A stretch of DNA of 64,000 nucleotides from Notospermus geniculatus. Taxonomy: Eukaryota > Nemertea > Pilidiophora > Heteronemertea > Lineidae. The notes below the pieces were generated by a model. It searched no databases. It was not told the DNA's origin and saw only the letters and a list, made by a program, of their open reading frames with translations. The stretch lies in assembly GCA_002633025.1 (NCBI GenBank), contig NMRB01001353.1, positions 105,051 to 169,050 on the forward strand. Reading direction: 5' to 3'. Made by a program: the position numbers and the translations under genes. Positions 38,905-50,353 of the stretch are shown piece by piece. Positions within the stretch are counted from its first letter, which is position 1. Each line of letters opens with the position of its first letter.

Positions 38905-40766
38905 ACGGCCCCTGTAGAGTAGACCTACAGTGCGACCAAAAAAATGGGGTTCAAGTGAGTACACGTTTCCCTTCCTTTGCCTATGAGTCCCCAGGTGATC
39001 GTGGAGTAACGGAAAAGGCTCCCATCCAATCAAATAATTGAAGATGTACCAGTCTCAGCTCAGATCCATCCACAAAGGCATTCGAGAAATCAATCTGTTT
39101 GTTGTCGACGACATTAATTATAATGAACGTCATAAGTTTTAAACATTCGAAATGTCACCTCAGATGAGGTGACTTTGTGATCTGTTGACTCTCAAGCGAG
39201 TCAAAGTCGACATCACCCCAAGCCAGCCACTAGTACTGCCACTTTCAAAGGCTATAATGATGACATGTGCAGCTCCGACGATAGGTCTACTGGGGTCTGC
39301 AATGGTGTGGACGAACGTTAGTCCGATTGGACTAGGCTTCGCGACTGGTTGCATTTTCGTCGTCTCACTGAACCACCTGGGAGTAGGCTACCAGCCCGGG
39401 CCTACCAGGGACCTCCCTGATCAGACTTGAGATCAAAGAGAATGAATCCATTGATTTTTGAATTAGGTAGTTCACGAAGAGCACTGATCTGGGCGTCAAC
39501 CTCCGCCACGATACATCGACGCGACTAGCTAGGGTTCGACCAACTTAGCTGTTGTCATTAAATTGAACCCGCCATCCAGATGGTACTGGCGCCATGGTCC
39601 CCATTCTGCTGCACTCTGTGTTCACGAATGTATCCGGAGCTGATCACGCGCCCGATCGCTCCGTAGTTAATTTCTTAAGTGGATTGAAGAGATCCTGACA
39701 AATACATTGATGGCGTCGTGATCCTCACAAACCAGTTAGCAGAGTAAAGGCCAATTAATTAGTGTCATTTTTGCATCTAATGGTCTCGTCTTTTGACAAA
39801 TGTAATCAGATACAATGTAGAGAGTTCAGTTTGGGTGTCAGGATATCACGAATAGAGAACACCTCCATGTTATTCCAATAAACAGGGAAGCAACGAAACT
39901 GGTATTTCTCACTTTTCGGCCGTCCAGGTGTCTAAAAGAAGGAATACGTGTAAAAACGTGCAGCTCTAGGTGGCAGGGTTTATCATTGATCCGGCACTCT
40001 CTCGGTCCGCGGATGCGAGTGCTCACAATTCAATCTCATGCTGAATCTGACCAAGCGGAAAATACTGCTATATTTCCTCGGCAAGTTCATATAATTTTAG
40101 GCAAGAGAGGGCATCAAATGACTAGTAAATGAACCGAGATGAACGGCGCGTTAACAAGTGGTCATTGACGACGGCCGGGGATACGGTCAGCGGTTTTTTC
40201 ACATTATGCTGGGCCACGGTCCCGTCATCTCGGGTACTTTCACCAAAGGGGCAGTCGAGGCCAAGCCTCCTGGCCCAAAATTTAGTTCCGTATCTTTCGA
40301 ATTGGTCATTTATCATTGACATCCCTCTGTAAGAGGCAAATATCTCATTTGAAAGGTCGCATCCCCTGCAGTTCACTGTTAAAGGTACAAAAACCAGCGA
40401 CTGAAAGTGATCGTAAAGCGCCACAGTTGACGACACCTTGATCCATTCCAATCANTTCCCCTTTCGCTTTACGCCTTCTTTTGTACGGAGTCACTCATGC
40501 TAGTGACTTGTCAGCATCGTTTCTTTCCTCTTGCGGTCTTAAAGTGCTTTTAGATGGTTATAATGGACGAGCTGTATGAGCCTGCTGGAGATGTGATTGA
40601 CTGATTGGACATTGATGAGGCGAAGCCGTCCCAGGGTAAGTGATTTGCCGGAGAATCATTTGCCGACGAATGTAGCGTCTATATTGCGTTACGCGCGTGA
40701 AGTCAGAGAATTTATTGAAAACTCGTTGAGGGACGGTCACATAAGCACACATTCAGGTCTGACTAA

Positions 40767-40932
40767 TACGGTGGCTGATAAAGGCCATCATATTTTTATT
40801 TTTCGTAAGATCATATTTTTTTAATTTTCGTAAGTCGGGCGCCCGAGTTATAAGTCGGGCGCCCGACTTACGAAAAATAAAAATATGATCTTACGAAAAA
40901 TAAAAATATGATGGCTTTTATCAGCCACCGTA
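40767..40932. mobile_element. Near-perfect 166-base palindrome (TACGGTGGCTGATAA ends)
   Basis: The arms of ~80 bases pair almost completely around a 6-base centre (GTTATA) flanked by AGTCGGGCGCCCGA. The ends are TACGGTGGCTGATAA and TTATCAGCCACCGTA. Absent from the corresponding place in copy 1 (near 36,022), where the sequence diverges. It is a foldback transposon; each arm also contains an internal repeat of TTTTTATTTTTCGTAAG. Confidence 0.85.
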
Positions 40933-41765
40933 GACTTAAAGCACTGTTTATCAGTGCCTCCCCCATTGTCACGTTGCCGCTTATTCCGTCAATCTTTTGT
41001 TCTGGGGCATTGGCAAACGGGGGGTTGTGAACACTTGCTTGCTTAATGCAGCTGTTCTGATAGTGGAACTCTGGTGTTGGTGTCCGCTCTAGTAATCTCG
41101 GTCCCAGATTGTTTACATTTCATTCGTGTGCTCCTTTAACGCTATAATTTGGCCAGAAGGTCAGGATTCTGCCGCCAAGGTAGGCATACGAATCGCCTCA
41201 GTGATGACGGAACATCCAAAACAGCTCATTGAAAGCTGTGTTTCTATCATTTGCGGTATCCTTTACGTATCAAATAGTCCCTAGTATAAAACTCTTTTTA
41301 TTATTCTAAACGGTTCGCCAAGCAGAACATCGGAATAAGTGGAAACAGACCTTGATTTATATTCATGAAGAGTCGCTATAAATCCAAGCAACAGTTTTTG
41401 TAAAACTTCTTTTCAAATCCCTGTCGCAGATCAGGGAAAGTGTGACTACGCAATATTAAAAGTCTGTAGATTCAATAAAAACTGTAGCTTGAAGAAGTGA
41501 TTACCTCTGTGGTTTTCACTCTCACCGGACAGGTATCGCGTTCGTAGTCGGGTGGGTGAAGGGCTGCGCGCAACGTCACCTACTGGCGCCCGCCGAAACT
41601 GCGAAATCCGATGACACGGTGTCGCAGAAGGGCGTGGGTGATATTTCACGTGAGGGGTGACGGCACACGCACTAAATGAGTTAACAAATTTTGATATTTT
41701 TGTGAGTAGCGAGGGAATTTTAGTACTTTCATTTGGATGCACCTTGCCGCTACGCTACTCCTTAA

Positions 41766-42013
41766 AGATAATATATCACGGATATTTTCGCGGGCCACGA
41801 AATTCATTGTTTATTTACATTTTGTTTGTTTATGTCAAGACTTTCTTTGTCTTATGGGTAATTTGTTGGTGGCATGCCCCTCTAGAAATTCTGTTGATTC
41901 CAAAGGTATTCATTTTGGTGGGTTGGCATGTCCCAAAAGTCCAAAATAACATGATGTAAACATCCATGTTTACAAACATTGAATGTAAACAATGAAGTCG
42001 TGATACATTATCT
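41766..42013. mobile_element. 248-base MITE with TTAA target duplication
   Basis: Copy 1 (near 37,952) has ACTCCTTAAGCATCGG uninterrupted. Copy 2 has ACTCC-TTAA-[248 bases]-TTAA-GCATCGG. The termini are AGATAATATATCAC and GTGATACATTATCT, one mismatch in 14. A TTAA duplication suggests a piggyBac-type relation, but the ends are not diagnostic. The interior has only chance frames. Confidence 0.9.
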
Positions 42014-42538
42014 TTAAGCATCGGTCAGCTGGTTTGGCCAATGACGATGTGAGTTCCCGGGCGCCGCGCTGTTCTCCCTGGGTACCGGCAAAAATAGATA
42101 AGCGAGCGATGAATGCCAGGTGAACTAAGGGCTAGTGGTGTATCCTGCGACAGTCATGAGCTTAGCGCCGGAAAGTTTACTTCCTCAAATTGATTCACCA
42201 CTAAGTACCTGTCTTCGGCATTATAAGGTGATATCATAAATAATGAAAATGGTTTGTGTGTTCGTAGGATTTATTTATCAACTTTAGTAACCCCTCGTGT
42301 TGACTCAACTGCTTCTCCTCTGTCCAGTTGGTAACAAGAACACCAGATATTCTGGTCTTATTTGTTTACCGTGCGTTCTAAAGTGGGCTTGATGCGTTTG
42401 TAAATATCCTCCTCAATCGTTTATATAATCCCGACATAAACTGAACACGCTATATCGTTGTTTGTCCTATTTTACAATTTCCTCTTTCTTCTCAAGGCTG
42501 ATGATGGTTTATTCATTTAACGTATCTGCCTGCCAGCT

Positions 42539-42613
42539 GCCTCGGTAGCTCAGTCGACTAGAGCGTTTATCTAGTACCGGTAATCTAAAGGTCCCTGGTT
42601 CGAATCTCCGCTT
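42539..42613 (+). other. tRNA-like sequence with A and B boxes
   Basis: GGTAGCTCAGTCGACTAGAGC matches an A box and D arm (GCTC/GAGC stem), TTATC/GGTAA could form an anticodon stem around TAGTACC (GTA), and GGTTCGAATCT is a B box. The base before the anticodon is A rather than the invariant T, and the T stem pairs poorly, so a working tRNA is unlikely. It is probably a tRNA-derived SINE head or tRNA pseudogene. Confidence 0.5.
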
Positions 42614-42648
42614 GGACGAGTTTTTCCCCGCTTTTTTTCACCCGTTCT

Positions 42649-42674
42649 TCTCTCTCTCTCTCTCTCTCTCTCTC
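42649..42674. repeat. (TC)n microsatellite
   Basis: About 13 uninterrupted TC units directly downstream of the tRNA-like sequence. Confidence 0.95.
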
Positions 42675-42983
42675 GTGTTTTGTTTCCTTTTTATACAGAA
42701 AATAGGCCTACTCTGAGCCCGAAGAAAATTCCCGAACTTTAGGGTCAGGGAAAAAGTTCGCCTCCAGGACCAGGGCATGTCCTTGTCCATATGCACCCGC
42801 ATAAAAAAGGGCCAGGATCGCCAGGGGAAGGTTTTGGGGTGGATTGGAGGTTTTGGGGATGGATTTATTTTGACAACTTGCTTGGCCTGAAACGGGTCGA
42901 ATGTCAAAAGCTCTTCTTGGGGAGGAACGTGCGTCAATCACCGTCGGCACTGCACCACACTGTTCACTTTTCCGCCGTCGGGG

Positions 42984-43165
42984 GCGGATCCGTATCTCGA
43001 AGGACGATTCTCATCTTGGTGACACGGATCCGTGTCTCCAAGAGCGATCATCAACTTGGAGGCACGGATCCGTGTCTACAGCCCGGCCATTCGGGAAACG
43101 GACCATGTGTCTCCAAGCGCTATAATCGTATTGGAGAAACGGATCCGTGTCTATAACCCCGGCCA
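42984..43165. repeat. ~40-base minisatellite upstream of the PARP gene
   Basis: Five units start with CGGATCCGT(G/A)TCT or a close variant, at about 42,985, 43,025, 43,065, 43,099 and 43,140. Units 2 and 4 each contain a hairpin (CTCCAAG ... CTTGGAG or TATTGGAG), and the units are joined by the palindrome ACGGATCCGT. The array ends ~270 bases before the PARP start codon. Confidence 0.8.
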
Positions 43166-43436
43166 TAAAAATAAAAAATATTTTATACCTCCATGGTCCC
43201 TGAAGCACGCAGTATGATACCCTGTTGCCCCCTCCTGGAGTAGGAGGAGAATTTGGGAGGCGAGTCATACGCATTCCGTCTCTCTGTCTTCGGTAAGAAT
43301 CACGGCTTGTCCGGAATAGATGTTGCAAAGTTTATTGTGTAAGACAGATCAAAATGGAGTCGCATATTTCCCAATTTTTACTTTGACAGTTGCAATCGTG
43401 TAAATAAAGACATAAATAGAGGAGTAGCGCAGTTAG

Positions 43437-46400
43437 ATGGCGTCAGCAAGGAGGAGTGTTATCACCAGTGATATAGAAGCTGTCGAGAGGGCATGTAAAG
43501 AGGACGCGAATTGCCCATTTAAGAGTTAGTTTCTGACCCACTCCCTCTTCTTGTTCATTCATTCAATGAATCATTCATTCATTTCATGCACATGACTTCA
43601 TTCATCAGTTCATTGAGTTAATGCTCTCTGTCTCTGGAATCGCTGCGGTCTGCATGCAGTGACCACCATCCATGGACATGGTCACATGGTCGTGATGGTG
43701 CCAGTGTGCAGTGGTGACCACCAGCAGATGGCGCTGAACATTACATACATAGGCCTAGGCAGCAATAAGCGAAACCCACCCAGCAAGTGCAAGTCCAAAA
43801 GATAGGACGGAGGCCTTCCTTCGCTTGGCCAAGCATTTATATTCATATTGCCAAGGAAGTCTGGACAGTCAGAGTCTTCAATAATTTTCTTTCCATTGCT
43901 GTTCAAGAACTATTCTGTCTTTACCGTCAGCTTTTTATTCTTTTCTTCAGATTTTGAGCATAAAGATTACGTCCTCACATTCTCATTTGTCGCAACAGGA
44001 GGAAAAGGAAAAATTGATTACGTTGTCAATCTCTCTGATGATTACCCAGGTAAAAGACATCAGCAAAACTTCCAGTTCTGTTGTCGGTACACGACTTACT
44101 CTTACTTGTAAACTAATACAGGGCAGAAGAAGGTGATATGAGTGTAGGATTCTTATTGTTTATGTGAGGTAACATAATCTGATCTATTTACGTTTGTCAT
44201 TTTTCAGACAATACGCTAGTTAGTTGTTCAGACAAAAGAAAAGGGAGTCAAATTGTACATAAAAGAGTACCATTACTGTTCGAAGAGCTTGCCAAAGGTT
44301 TGTATAATAAAACCACTTGGTTCAAAATCTGTTATCAGACAGTCTCAAAAGTCACGAACCAGAGGCATCAGGAATAGAATTGGTGGTTGGCTGTCTCAAC
44401 CAGCCTTTGTTTTTTGGCTGTGCTGGGGCATGTTCTGCAGTCTTATATCCATTACCTAAGAAGCTGTTAGTATTTATACTATAGAGTAACACTTGATGTT
44501 TCAGACTGCGATAAAAGGATGTCAGTGCCGTTGCCAACTTCAAAAGCATCGAAACCCCATGTAGCAGTCAGTCGGACCGTCAGTAATGAATCCCACTATT
44601 CTGATTGTGTCTCTGACTTGGATGAAGAGGATAATGACTACACTGATTACTATTATGGAGGAGATATGGAAGAGGTGTGTATTTTACAAGATCTTGGCCA
44701 GTCAGGATCAGGCGTGCTGAGTAATGGCTGACAAAACAGTCTCGTCGTTGGACAGATCTCCTCGAAGCAGAAGAATGAGTTCCAGTTCTTTTCTTTCAGA
44801 CTGGTGATGAAATCTATCCAATGCACCCTCTTCTCTCTCATGAAATTGACCAAGTGAGGAATATCTATGGGGAAAATGCCATTAACTGCCGGTAAGCAAG
44901 ACAAGGAGTGCTGAAGATTTACACTGGCAATATTGTCTTCATTACCAGGGTTCTCCACTAGTTTAACAGAACGGGCGCGGCACCCGTTCTAAAATGCAGG
45001 ATTGATCTCGGCACCCGGTCTAAAAAATCCGATCAAAAAAATCTCCGCCCGGTCAAAATTATCCACTTTAAATAACACTGAGGTTGTCCAAGCACCAACA
45101 NGAGGCCCCAGACCCCCCCCCCCCCGGCTGAGGACGCGCGTGCGGCAGCGCCTTCCGATATCAGTAACCGTGTGACGTCACCAGCACCCAGTCTGTTTCA
45201 AACCCTGTGGAGAACCCTGCATTACATGTCAGTTGTTGGCGCAGCCACTTTACAGAAAGCCATTGCTAGTTTACCATCTAGATTTGAATGAAGGAATACA
45301 ATATTTGTTCACTCTGAATGAGTTGATAATCTCCTGTCTTTCAGATTGTTTGGTTCCATCGATGATGTGGACATTGAATTCTACATGGATATGACATTCC
45401 TTGATGTGAGTTTTTGGGGCTGTTAATTCCAAATCATAATCCTGCCTGTCAAGGTTGAAAAATTGCTTGTGACAGAATGCTATCAGTCTAGGCAGACATG
45501 CAGGTGTATGAGCTTAATGAATATTCATGAGAATGACCTGACCTGTGTTTGATATTTCAGGAGGAGATAGCCAAGGCGTGGAGAGTGGAGAGAACTGAGC
45601 CTATTGTGATAAGGTTACATATGTCTGTAACCAAATATCTGGATGCAACAGGTATCTCATCGTGTCATCTCACTGGGTTGGTTGTAGATCATCTCACATA
45701 ACAGAACAAGGGGCCAGTCAGTATTGCATGAGACGCTTGACCCTCGCTGATGCAAATCTCCAGGTCATCACAAAAGTATGGGGGCCTATATCGATGGGGA
45801 GGAGTGAGAATGGATGGATGAAAGGATGGATAGAGAATGGATGAGACACCCTGCGCCATACTGTGTAGATGACTTAGACAAGTGCCATGAGACCGATTGG
45901 CTCCGAGACTCAGTTGGTGATTTGTGTTTCTACTCTGCCTGCTGATAGTACAGAGTGTAATGTCAAATTTCTGACTAGAAATATTCTAGGATATATAGCT
46001 TAAGATTCACCTTGTTTCAGAACCAAAGGTAGAAGTATTCCAGCCATCGAAGAAAGAGAGATTTGGTTTGGGAAGTCAGCTGAGGAAGTACGTATTGTCA
46101 ACTATCAACAGGCCAGTTGAATCAATTGAGGCTAGGAGTTATTGCCTAAACTCTCGCCTCACATGTACGTGCCCAGATTAGGATGTGCTTGTCTGTGCAC
46201 TAGCCCCCGTGTGTGTTCTCACCATGCCGTTCAGTTCTGCCATGAAATCTCTCTGATGACTGTTGGCAAATATTCTTTTATTCTTTTCCCTTTCAGAATC
46301 TTTGAGAACTTTATCCAAGAGAGATGGAAAGGATTGAGCAATGAGTCTGTCCAGAAGCAACACACCGTGCCTTTACCGACTGAAAAGTCACATTCTCCTC

Positions 46401-49400
46401 TTAGGAAAAAGTCAAAAGAGAATGGTGGCCAGGGGTAAGTAGGGTCGGTGCAAAAGAGGAAGAGGGATCCTCCTGATTTGTTATTCGAGTCCTATCTCCC
46501 ATGTCACTCTTCCAAGTGGTGTTGACATCTACCGGTAGATACATGTATCTGTCCTTGTTCTTCAGATCTTTGGATGACTCAGCTATAGATGACCAAGCGC
46601 TGGCAAAAATGCTAGAAATGGGTTTTTCTGTTGATTTGGCACGGAATGCTTTAGCAATGACCCGAGGAAACGTGGAAGAGGCTATCAGTCTGCTGGTCAA
46701 TCCAGACAGGTATCACATCTATTCTCTTTATTTCATTTCAACTTGTATCAAAAGGTACTCCTCCATGTGTGAGTTTTCTCCTACAAGCTGGCCTTCAACG
46801 GGAAATGTGTCATCATAAAGTTTGCTACTTTTGGAGATAAATTTTCTTTATTCATTACAGTGTAAGCAGTGATAAGACTGCTCCATTAACTCAACGTCAA
46901 CAAAGCTATCCAGCGAATCAGAAGGCCGTACGAGCAAAGGTTTACCAAAAGATGGTGTCGCCGAGCAAAAGGTCAACCACAGGGGATGATCTTAATCTTC
47001 TGCCTACGAGTACGGAGTCGGGGAAGAATGCAAAACGAGTCCCTGGTCTGGAATTTGGCTTCCTTGTTCAGGTATACATTTCATATCGTCAACGTGTCGA
47101 TCAAGGCTGCTGTATGAATGAAGCAGACTTCATGTAGTGCATCCCATCTCCCTGTGGTTTGAATTCCTCGAGTTGAATTCCTCGAGTTTCTGATCGTCGT
47201 CTCTCTCGTTTTCAGCTGATGCGTTATGCAAGACAAAGGATTCCAACGTTGAATGAATACTGTGTCGTCTGTGATAATCCGCATGTCTTTCAGAATGGGG
47301 CCATGCTCAAGGTATGAACAAGGAAAACACTGTACTTAATCATCCTGCAACTCTTCTCTCTTTGTCAAATGCAGCACAATCCCCAGTCAGAGCCATGCTT
47401 CATGTGGTAGAGAGGGTGACTCTCTGTGACAGCGCTGGTTGTATCCACGCACTTCGGTTTTTTCCTATAGTACACTTATTCACCCAGGCTCATCCATCCT
47501 TAGTAAGCGTTGCATTCAAACTTTAAATGACATTAGTCTGCCATTTCAGCCTGCTGTCTGTTCCCGAGAGCTCTGTGTCTTTGCCTTCCAAACTCTTGGT
47601 GTGATGTCAGATGCCGCCGAGGATATCGCGACTGGTGCTGAAGTGGTGGATTTGCTTGTTGCAATGGCGAAAGCAGCTTTAAGATCCACTCGGAAAACGA
47701 TCATATTTGAACCCTTTCCAACGATTGTGGACCCCAGAAACTCAACTGAACTTGCCTTAGGACCAAAGGTATGGGAGACGGTGCTTTTGTCACCTGTACA
47801 GAGTTTCTGTACCTTAAACCTACATAGTTCCCAAAATGTACAAAAAATAGATGAAGACCTACGTGTAACAGAGAGCAAATGTGTGACTTCAGACTACCTC
47901 TTTCAGAAAAAAGACTACATCCGTGTTGAGCGTCTTCTGGAGACCTTCCCCAGCACGTACGATATGACACGACTTCTCGGGCCAAAGTTGAAAGTTGAGA
48001 TGGACAAACGTGATATCTTAGGCTACCCTTTGCTGCAGTGGATCATATCCAGCAATAGATCACATATTGTCAAATTACCTCCAGAAAAGGTTGGTGAGAT
48101 TAAAAATCGATTTTACATGTAGATAAGTGGCAATAGAGTCACTCCAGCTATGCTTACTCCTGACGAACTGTCAGTAAATCATCAATCAAAGTTGAACAAT
48201 CACTCTAAAGATGCACATTTACTTTTATTCCAGCAAATTAGTTTCATGCACACACCGCACCAGTTTCTGCTTTGGAGTAGCCCACCTGCCAAAGAAGCCA
48301 TCTTCCGTGCTGCAAAAGAAAAGTCTGGTAGCACATTTGCCTTCCAGTAAGTACACTCTTGGCTGTTGGTGTAGTTCAGTGCTCTTGCCTGATATGTTGT
48401 GGGTTCGATTCATGGTCCAAACACCAAAATATCTCTTGAAGGTTTTGCATGCATTGACATTACTCCATCAGTAACCTTTGCTGCTATTCATGTTTCAGTG
48501 GATCACATATTGAGAATTGGCATTCGATAATGCGGAATGGCCTTATAAATGCATCCGGCACGAAACACCAGGTAAGTCAAATGGAGCTGCTGTGTTAGAT
48601 CCAGGCCTCAAACCAAATGTTCTCCCTGGCTGGCAGTTGAAAACGGTTAGTTGAGGTTGCTGGTCCAAGCATACCCAGGGCTTGAAAAATTTTCTGGAGC
48701 CTACATGCCCAGTCAGGCAACCTGTCTTTTCAGTTTTCAGGTTTTTAGATGCCCAGCTCATCTTGATGGATGCCGAATCCCTTGGTTTGGTTGGAAATTT
48801 ACTTAAATTATGTTTATTTTTTGAGTGGGATCCAATTAAGAGTTGCCCTATCGGGCATGTTGTATTTGGCTGAAAATTGGTTTTTGTTGCCCAGGTGGTT
48901 GAACAGGTTGCCTGTAGGCATTCGGGCATGTGATTTTTCGAGCCCTGGTGCCCTTCATGATACGCTCTACTCTTTCAGATGCATGGTGCTGCTTATGGCA
49001 ATGGCATCTATCTCAGTCCTCATGCAAGCATTTCCTTCAACTACTCTGGTATGGGCAATGGGAACTACAGACCTACCATCAAGAAAGTGAGTCCTTCAGT
49101 AATAATGCTGGTGTACGAAGAGTGAAATCAAACTTACTTTGTGTGACTAAATTATGCACAGCAGATTTGGACATTGAACTGGTGTTTCTGAGAAAACACC
49201 TTTAAATAGGCCCTCGAGCCCAACATAAATCCAAGCTTCTTTCTTACAACCGAGTTCTAATAGAATTATGTTTAAACTAAAAAGTGACCAGGCTATGTTC
49301 TCTGGTTGATACCTTTCACCCACATGTATCTGTTGACACTGGGTATGCACATTTCTTGGATATGAATTGAAATCTGTTAACTCTCCTTCCAGACCACCGA

Positions 49401-50353
49401 CAAAATGACATCAGGACGTTTTCTGAAGAGCAAAAATCTGACTTGCATAGCCCTGTGCGAAGGTAGAAGTTTGTTACTTGTGCTTGGTTGTGGGTTTCGT
49501 TCCCAGTTCGACACTTCACAAAGAATCAGAGTGGCGCAGTGTAACATCAGCGCCTGTCACCTCTGAGGTGCTGGGTTCGATCCCCAGTAAGACCCAGTCT
49601 TTATGTGATAAAGAGAGCACTCTCTTTGAAAGCTGAGCTTGTCTCCAGGCACTCTGGTTTCCTCCTGCTGTACATTGTCATTTAACCTCCTTCTATTACT
49701 GCTGGCGATTGATGCCTAATGCGAGGGTCCGAGGGTTCGAATCCGGTAGGAAGCTATGTCTTTCACCTAAGAAACCCGTTACTATTTCATGTTCTTCTAT
49801 TACAGTGATTTCAAACACAGACCTCAAGCAACATTCAAATATATGGGTGGCAGTGAATCCTGACTATGTGTGTACAAGGTTCTTCTTTGTGTATGTATAT
49901 TTTCTCTTTTGTGCTTGAGCTGGCTGTCTCATCACCGACTCAACCATAGGGAACCGCGGGGGGTGTTATTTGCCTCGGAGCCTGTTGTAAGGAAGCCAAC
50001 AGCAAAGAATGCCCATTGAGAGCCAACATGTACGAGAGGAGGCTCAGGTGGAGTCCACCTGTAAATTCTGCACATGGGACAGATGTGAAGAGCCTGGGAT
50101 GAGATCCTATATTGCCCAGGCTGGATCAAACCCTGGACCTGCCACTGCTTAGCGACGTGATAACCACTCGACTATCAGGACTCTTCCAGCTGCCAGTTGT
50201 TGATGGTGTTGCAATATCCAAAATAATAATTTGTTACTCCTTTGTATCTCCAGGTATGAAGATGGACAGATCGGAGATTCAAACATCGACACTCAACTTC
50301 CGAAGTACAGGTCAGAAATCTCCAAAGCTGTGTCATACCACAACATATGTTAG
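43437..50353 (+). CDS. PARP8: PARP6/PARP8-type ADP-ribosyltransferase, 20 exons, complete
   Basis: Predicted exons: 43437-43524, 43951-44049, 44208-44297, 44505-44674, 44800-44891, 45345-45405, 45561-45651, 46021-46087, 46297-46434, 46566-46709, 46861-47071, 47216-47311, 47550-47768, 47907-48089, 48234-48346, 48499-48571, 48979-49086, 49393-49462, 49806-49890, 50254-50353. All have GT..AG borders and join in frame to 765 aa. An in-frame TAG directly precedes the chosen ATG. The N-terminus (DYVLTFSFVATGG, VNLSDDYP) resembles PARP8 more than PARP6. Next come an acidic segment, the region with IDDVDIEFYMDMTFLDEEIAKAW, a UBA-like domain (~307-345), a Cys cluster (CVVC, CSRELC) likely to bind zinc, and the C-terminal catalytic domain (SNRSHIVKLP, HGSHIENWHS, GIYLSP, TRFFFVYEDGQ). 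The catalytic His and Tyr are ~621 and ~656. No glutamate is seen at the PARP1 catalytic position, which fits mono-ADP-ribosylation, as known for PARP6/8. Exon 1 is the least certain. Confidence 0.93.
43721..43735 (+). promoter_or_regulatory. CTCF-like motif in PARP intron 1
   Basis: CCAGCAGATGGCGCT fits the degenerate CTCF core CCASCAGRKGGCGCT at every position, on the plus strand. Binding is inferred only. Confidence 0.4.
44946..45219. mobile_element. hAT-like MITE in PARP intron 5
   Basis: The ends are CAGGGTTCTCCAC and GTGGAGAACCCTG, the CAGGG start being typical of hAT elements. It is flanked on both sides by CATTAC (44,940-44,945 and 45,220-45,225), a 6-base target duplication. The interior is non-coding, with an N at 45,102 and a poly-C run. 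Confidence 0.8.
48676..48947. mobile_element. hAT-like MITE in PARP intron 16 (absent from copy 2)
   Basis: The ends CAGGGCTTGAAAAA and TTTTTCGAGCCCTG bound ~272 bases, with further inner inverted sequence (CAGGCAACCTGT / ACAGGTTGCCTG). The second PARP copy has the flanks joined directly (near 61,870), so this is a dated insertion or precise loss. The target duplication is eroded (GCATACC versus GTGCCC). Confidence 0.8.
49526..49690 (+). mobile_element. tRNA-derived SINE in PARP intron 18
   Basis: The A-box-like GTGGCGCAGTGTAACATCAGC and B box GGGTTCGATCC are followed by a body containing CTTTGAAAGCTGAG and CTCTGGTTTCCTCCTGC, a body sequence typical of SINEs in marine invertebrates. Present at the orthologous position in the second copy (from 62,458), where it is split by a later MITE. 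Confidence 0.6.

Larger units (their letters stand above)
38549..42525. repeat. 4-4.7 kb duplication, copy 2
   Basis: Matches 33,725-38,475, with an N at 40,455 where copy 1 has a poly-C/poly-A stretch. It carries two extra foldback elements (40,767-40,932 and 41,766-42,013). Confidence 0.9.

Noticed and set aside
42539-42613. Functional tRNA gene
   Set aside because: The D arm and B box are good, but the base before the anticodon is not T and the T stem does not pair.
42984-43165. Possible CRISPR-like repeat array
   Set aside because: The context is eukaryotic, the units are contiguous without unique spacers, and no cas genes are present; it is a minisatellite.
47439-48122. 227-codon frame across PARP exons 13-14
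   Set aside because: It reads through an intron; the GTATGG donor and TTTCAG acceptor, together with the PARP6/8 alignment, show two exons instead.
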